A stretch of 15,042 nt of DNA from SIG588 sp045599305 (GTDB taxonomy: Bacteria > Bacillota > Clostridia > Oscillospirales > Acutalibacteraceae): the NCBI GenBank assembly GCA_045599305.1, contig JAZRVU010000086.1:1-15042 (forward strand). Reading direction: 5' to 3'. The notes under the pieces are model-generated. The model ran no database searches, was not told where the DNA came from, and was given only the letters and a program-made list of their open reading frames with translations. A program made the position numbers and the translations under genes. This document shows positions 12,490 through 15,042 of the stretch, in pieces (within the stretch, counting starts at the first letter, position 1; every line of letters begins with the position of its first letter).

Positions 12490-14775
12490 ATGGAACAACT
12501 GAAGGAACTGGATTTCAAGCTCCGTGAGGTGTCCGGCCGTATCCGCGCCCTGCGCGAGATGGAGGGTCTGTCCGTGGAGGACATGGCTCAGAAGACGGGG
12601 GTCACCGCGGCGGAGTACGAGGCCTGCGAGGCAGGGCAGTCGGATCTGACCTTTGCCTTTATTTACCGCTGTGCCACGGCGTTCCGTGTCGATGTCACTG
12701 ATTTGATCGAGGGCGAGAGCCCCACCCTGCAGTCCTACACCGTCACCCGCCGCGGGGACGGCCAGCGCATCGAGCAGGCACACGGCATGGTGTATTATAA
12801 TCTGGCGGCGGCTTTCCGCAACCGGATCTCCGAGCCGTTGTTTGTCCGCGCCGCCTTCAGCGAGGAGGCGCAGCACCGCCCGATCGAGTGCACCACCCAT
12901 GCCGGTCAGGAGTGCGACCTCGTGCTGAAAGGCCACCTGAAGGTGCAGGTGGGCGATCACACGGAGGTGCTCTTGGAGGGCGACACCATCTATTACGACA
13001 GCTCCACCCCTCACGGTATGATCGCCGTGGACGGGCAGGACTGCGAATTCTATGCCATCGTCCTCAATCCCACCGGCGAGCCGATCCCGGAGCTTTCGCC
13101 CTCCCGCACCTATGCGGCGGAGCCGAAGCCGGCCTATAAGGAGCGCCGCATCTATCACAATTTCATCCATCCCGTGGAGGACGAGAACGGCGCGCTGCTG
13201 TCCCTCTCCTTTGAAAACGAGGAGCAGTTCAATTTTGCCTTCGACATCGTGGACGGGCTGGCGGCCAAAAAGCCGGACAAACTCGCCATGCTGCATATCG
13301 ATCACGACAAGGTGGAGCGCCGCTTCACCTTTGCGGATATGAAGCGCGCCTCCTCGCAGTGCGCGAATTATTTCAAATCGCTCGGCATCAAAAAGGGCGA
13401 CCGCGTGATGCTGGTGATGCGCCGGCAGTATCAGTTCTGGTTTTCCATTCTGGCGCTGCATAAGCTGGGCGCCATCGCCATTCCCGCCACCGATATGCTG
13501 CAGGAGCACGACTTCGAATACCGCTTCCGCGCGGCGGGGGTATCGGCCATCATCTGCACCGCTCACGGCCGCACGGCCGAACAGGTGGAGGCGGCGGCCG
13601 CCGGTTGTCCGGGCGTCACCGTCAAGGTGCTGGCGGGCGGCAGCCGGGAGGGCTGGCACGATTTCGATGCCGAATATCCGCTGTTCAGCGGCCGCTTCGA
13701 GCGGACGGAGGAGAGCATCAAGGGCGGCGACCCGATGCTCATGTTCTTCACCTCCGGCACCGCCGGCAACCCCAAGATGACGCTGCACAATTGCAAATAC
13801 CCGCTGGGGCATTTTATCACCGCCAACTACTGGCACTGTGTGGATCCCGAGGGACTGCACCTCACCATCTCCGATACCGGCTGGGCCAAGGCCATGTGGG
13901 GCAAACTCTACGGCCAGTGGCTGTGCGAGGCACCGCTTTTCGTCTATGATTTCGAGCGGTTCGATGCGGCGGATATCCTGCCCATGTTTGCCAAATATCA
14001 CATCACCACCTTCTGCGCACCGCCCACCATGTACCGCATGATGATCAAGGAAGACCTTTCCAAATACGATATGAGCTCGGTGCAGCATGCCACCATCGCG
14101 GGCGAGGCGCTCAACCCGGAGGTGTTCCGGCAGATGGAACGCTCCACCGGCCTCAAGGTGATGGAGGGCTTCGGCCAGACCGAGACCACCCTCGTCATCG
14201 GCAACCTCATCGGTATGCCGCACAAGCTCGGCTCCATGGGTCGCCCCGTGCCGCTCTTTAATGTCGATCTGGTCACGCCGGACGGCGAGTCGGTGGGCGT
14301 GGGCGAGACGGGCGAGATCGTCATCCACACCGAAAACGGCGCCCCCTGCGGCCTGTTCCGCGAGTATTATCTCGACGAGGAAAAGACGCACGACGCGTGG
14401 CACGACGGCCTCTATCACACCGGCGACCTCGCGTGGCGGGATGAGGACGGCTTCTACTGGTACGTCGGCCGTGCGGACGATGTCATCAAGTCCTCCGGCT
14501 ACCGCATCGGGCCTTTCGAGATCGAAAGTGTCATCATGGAACTGCCCTATGTGCTGGAATGCGGCGTATCCGCCGCCCCGGACGAGATCCGCGGGCAGGT
14601 GGTCAAGGCGAGCAACGTGCTGACGAAGGGGACAGAGGGGACAGAGGAACTCAAAAAAGAGATCCAGACCTATGTCAAGCAGCGCACCGCGCCGTACAAA
14701 TATCCCCGCATGGTGGAGTTCAAGACCGAACTGCCCAAGACGACCAGCGGCAAGATCATCCGCCGTATGCTGTGA
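12490..14775 (+). CDS. XRE helix-turn-helix / cupin / acyl-CoA synthetase fusion
   Basis: This 761-residue protein has three domains. Residues 14-73 form an XRE-type helix-turn-helix (SGRIRALREMEGLSVEDMAQ, then YRCATAFRVDVTDLIEG). Residues about 115-192 form a cupin with HAGQE (H137, E141), GDTIYYDSSTPH (H175). Residues about 245-761 form an ATP-dependent acyl-CoA ligase of the acetyl/medium-chain family. That domain has the P-loop TSGTAGNPK (421-429), GFGQTETT (560-567), YHTGD (642-646), the hinge-side GYRIGPFEIE (670-679) and the catalytic lysine K755 in TTSGKIIRR. It should convert a carboxylate, ATP and CoA to acyl-CoA and AMP via an acyl-adenylate; the substrate is unknown. Start ATG 12490 follows GGGAGGA. 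Expression is under the T-box, pointing to an amino-acid-linked carboxylate. The HTH-cupin part resembles PuuR/SutR-like regulators and may bind DNA or sense the substrate. Confidence 0.9.
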   Translation: MEQLKELDFKLREVSGRIRALREMEGLSVEDMAQKTGVTAAEYEACEAGQSDLTFAFIYRCATAFRVDVTDLIEGESPTLQSYTVTRRGDGQRIEQAHGMVYYNLAAAFRNRISEPLFVRAAFSEEAQHRPIECTTHAGQECDLVLKGHLKVQVGDHTEVLLEGDTIYYDSSTPHGMIAVDGQDCEFYAIVLNPTGEPIPELSPSRTYAAEPKPAYKERRIYHNFIHPVEDENGALLSLSFENEEQFNFAFDIVDGLAAKKPDKLAMLHIDHDKVERRFTFADMKRASSQCANYFKSLGIKKGDRVMLVMRRQYQFWFSILALHKLGAIAIPATDMLQEHDFEYRFRAAGVSAIICTAHGRTAEQVEAAAAGCPGVTVKVLAGGSREGWHDFDAEYPLFSGRFERTEESIKGGDPMLMFFTSGTAGNPKMTLHNCKYPLGHFITANYWHCVDPEGLHLTISDTGWAKAMWGKLYGQWLCEAPLFVYDFERFDAADILPMFAKYHITTFCAPPTMYRMMIKEDLSKYDMSSVQHATIAGEALNPEVFRQMERSTGLKVMEGFGQTETTLVIGNLIGMPHKLGSMGRPVPLFNVDLVTPDGESVGVGETGEIVIHTENGAPCGLFREYYLDEEKTHDAWHDGLYHTGDLAWRDEDGFYWYVGRADDVIKSSGYRIGPFEIESVIMELPYVLECGVSAAPDEIRGQVVKASNVLTKGTEGTEELKKEIQTYVKQRTAPYKYPRMVEFKTELPKTTSGKIIRRML

Positions 14776-14784
14776 GGTGTACCG

Positions 14785-15042
14785 ATGGAGATCAAGCGCG
14801 TCACCCTGTTTGCCGGGCATTACGGCAGCGGCAAGACGAACATAGCCGTCAACTGGGCGCTGTATCTGCGCTCGCTCGGCCATCCCGTCACCATTGCCGA
14901 CCTGGATATCGTCAACCCCTATTTCCGCACCAAGGACAGCGCCGATGAACTGGCGGCGGCGGGCATCCGCCTCATCGCCTCGCCCTATGCCAATTCCAAT
15001 GTGGATATCCCCGCCCTGCCCGGCGAGCTGTACGCCGTCACC
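14785..15042 (+). CDS. ParA/MinD-like P-loop ATPase (partial, cut by window end)
   Basis: The first 86 residues of a SIMIBI-class nucleotide-binding protein are visible. The Walker A motif is GHYGSGKT (11-18), after the strand RVTLFA. A second strand TIADLDIVNPYFR (36-48) carries the aspartate expected at the switch position (D41). The reading frame runs open to the last base, so the C-terminus is missing. The start ATG 14785 follows GAGGTG, which overlaps the stop codon of the ligase gene 10 bp upstream. The two are therefore co-transcribed, probably coupled, and under the same T-box. The fold is clear; the role is not. It could help insert cofactors or activate an iron-sulfur enzyme encoded further downstream, but nothing in the window shows this. 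Confidence 0.85.
   Translation, partial: MEIKRVTLFAGHYGSGKTNIAVNWALYLRSLGHPVTIADLDIVNPYFRTKDSADELAAAGIRLIASPYANSNVDIPALPGELYAVT

Noticed and set aside
12454..14883. Minus-strand open frame (809 codons) opposite the acyl-CoA synthetase
   Set aside because: The plus-strand frame has all the acyl-CoA ligase motifs. The minus frame has no recognisable domain and is a codon-bias shadow.
1..15042. tRNA or rRNA genes, insertion sequences, CRISPR arrays, phage or toxin-antitoxin genes
   Set aside because: I looked on both strands and saw no cloverleaf-like gene, transposase, repeat-spacer array or phage protein. The only RNA element I can support is the T-box leader.

Overview
The window is GC-rich (roughly 60% by eye) and bacterial. 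It fits a Gram-positive Clostridia/Firmicutes genome, most likely an Oscillospiraceae/Ruminococcaceae-type gut anaerobe. The evidence is a zinc-ribbon L28, strong GGAGG ribosome binding sites, TTGNNN-17-TATAAT promoters, a bacterial V-type ATPase of the clostridial kind, a T-box leader, and the UPF0237/UPF0210 pair. The species assignment is inference.

Left end (1-1700). A gene-free stretch of small inverted repeats and two hairpin terminators comes first. It is followed by a monocistronic YghZ-type aldo/keto reductase and by rpmB (ribosomal protein L28). Both genes are on the minus strand and each has its own promoter and terminator.

Centre (1694-10353, minus strand). This is a complete, intact nine-gene V-type (A/V-type) ATPase operon. 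In transcription order it reads: peripheral stalk subunit (NtpF/AhaH-like), C, I, K, F, E, A, B, D. One excellent promoter (TTGAAA-17-TATAAT at 10325-10353) precedes it. Genes are 1-35 bp apart or overlap by 4 bp. Three of the nine (stalk, I and E) appear to start with TTG or GTG. Together they encode the catalytic A3B3 head, the rotor (D, F, C, K ring), the stator (E plus the stalk subunit) and the ion-channel stator subunit I.

Next on the minus strand (10365-12116) is a two-gene operon for an ACT-domain protein (UPF0237) and a UPF0210/DUF711 'PFL family' protein. It has its own promoter and a strong terminator.

Right end (12117-15042, plus strand). A promoter back-to-back with that of the ACT operon drives a leader of about 320 nt. 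The leader is a T-box riboswitch: its antiterminator is textbook, mutually exclusive with a 13-bp terminator, and its stem I is recognisable. The T-box controls an unusual 761-residue fusion of an XRE helix-turn-helix, a cupin and an acyl-CoA synthetase. Ten bases after that gene begins a ParA/MinD-like P-loop ATPase, cut by the window edge. My best reading of the specifier codon is GUC (valine). A T-box switches genes on when the charged tRNA is scarce, so this suggests an operon that activates a carboxylic acid such as a branched-chain fatty acid for amino-acid synthesis, rather than a catabolic one. The rest of that operon lies outside the window. This right-hand module is the most interesting part of the sequence.
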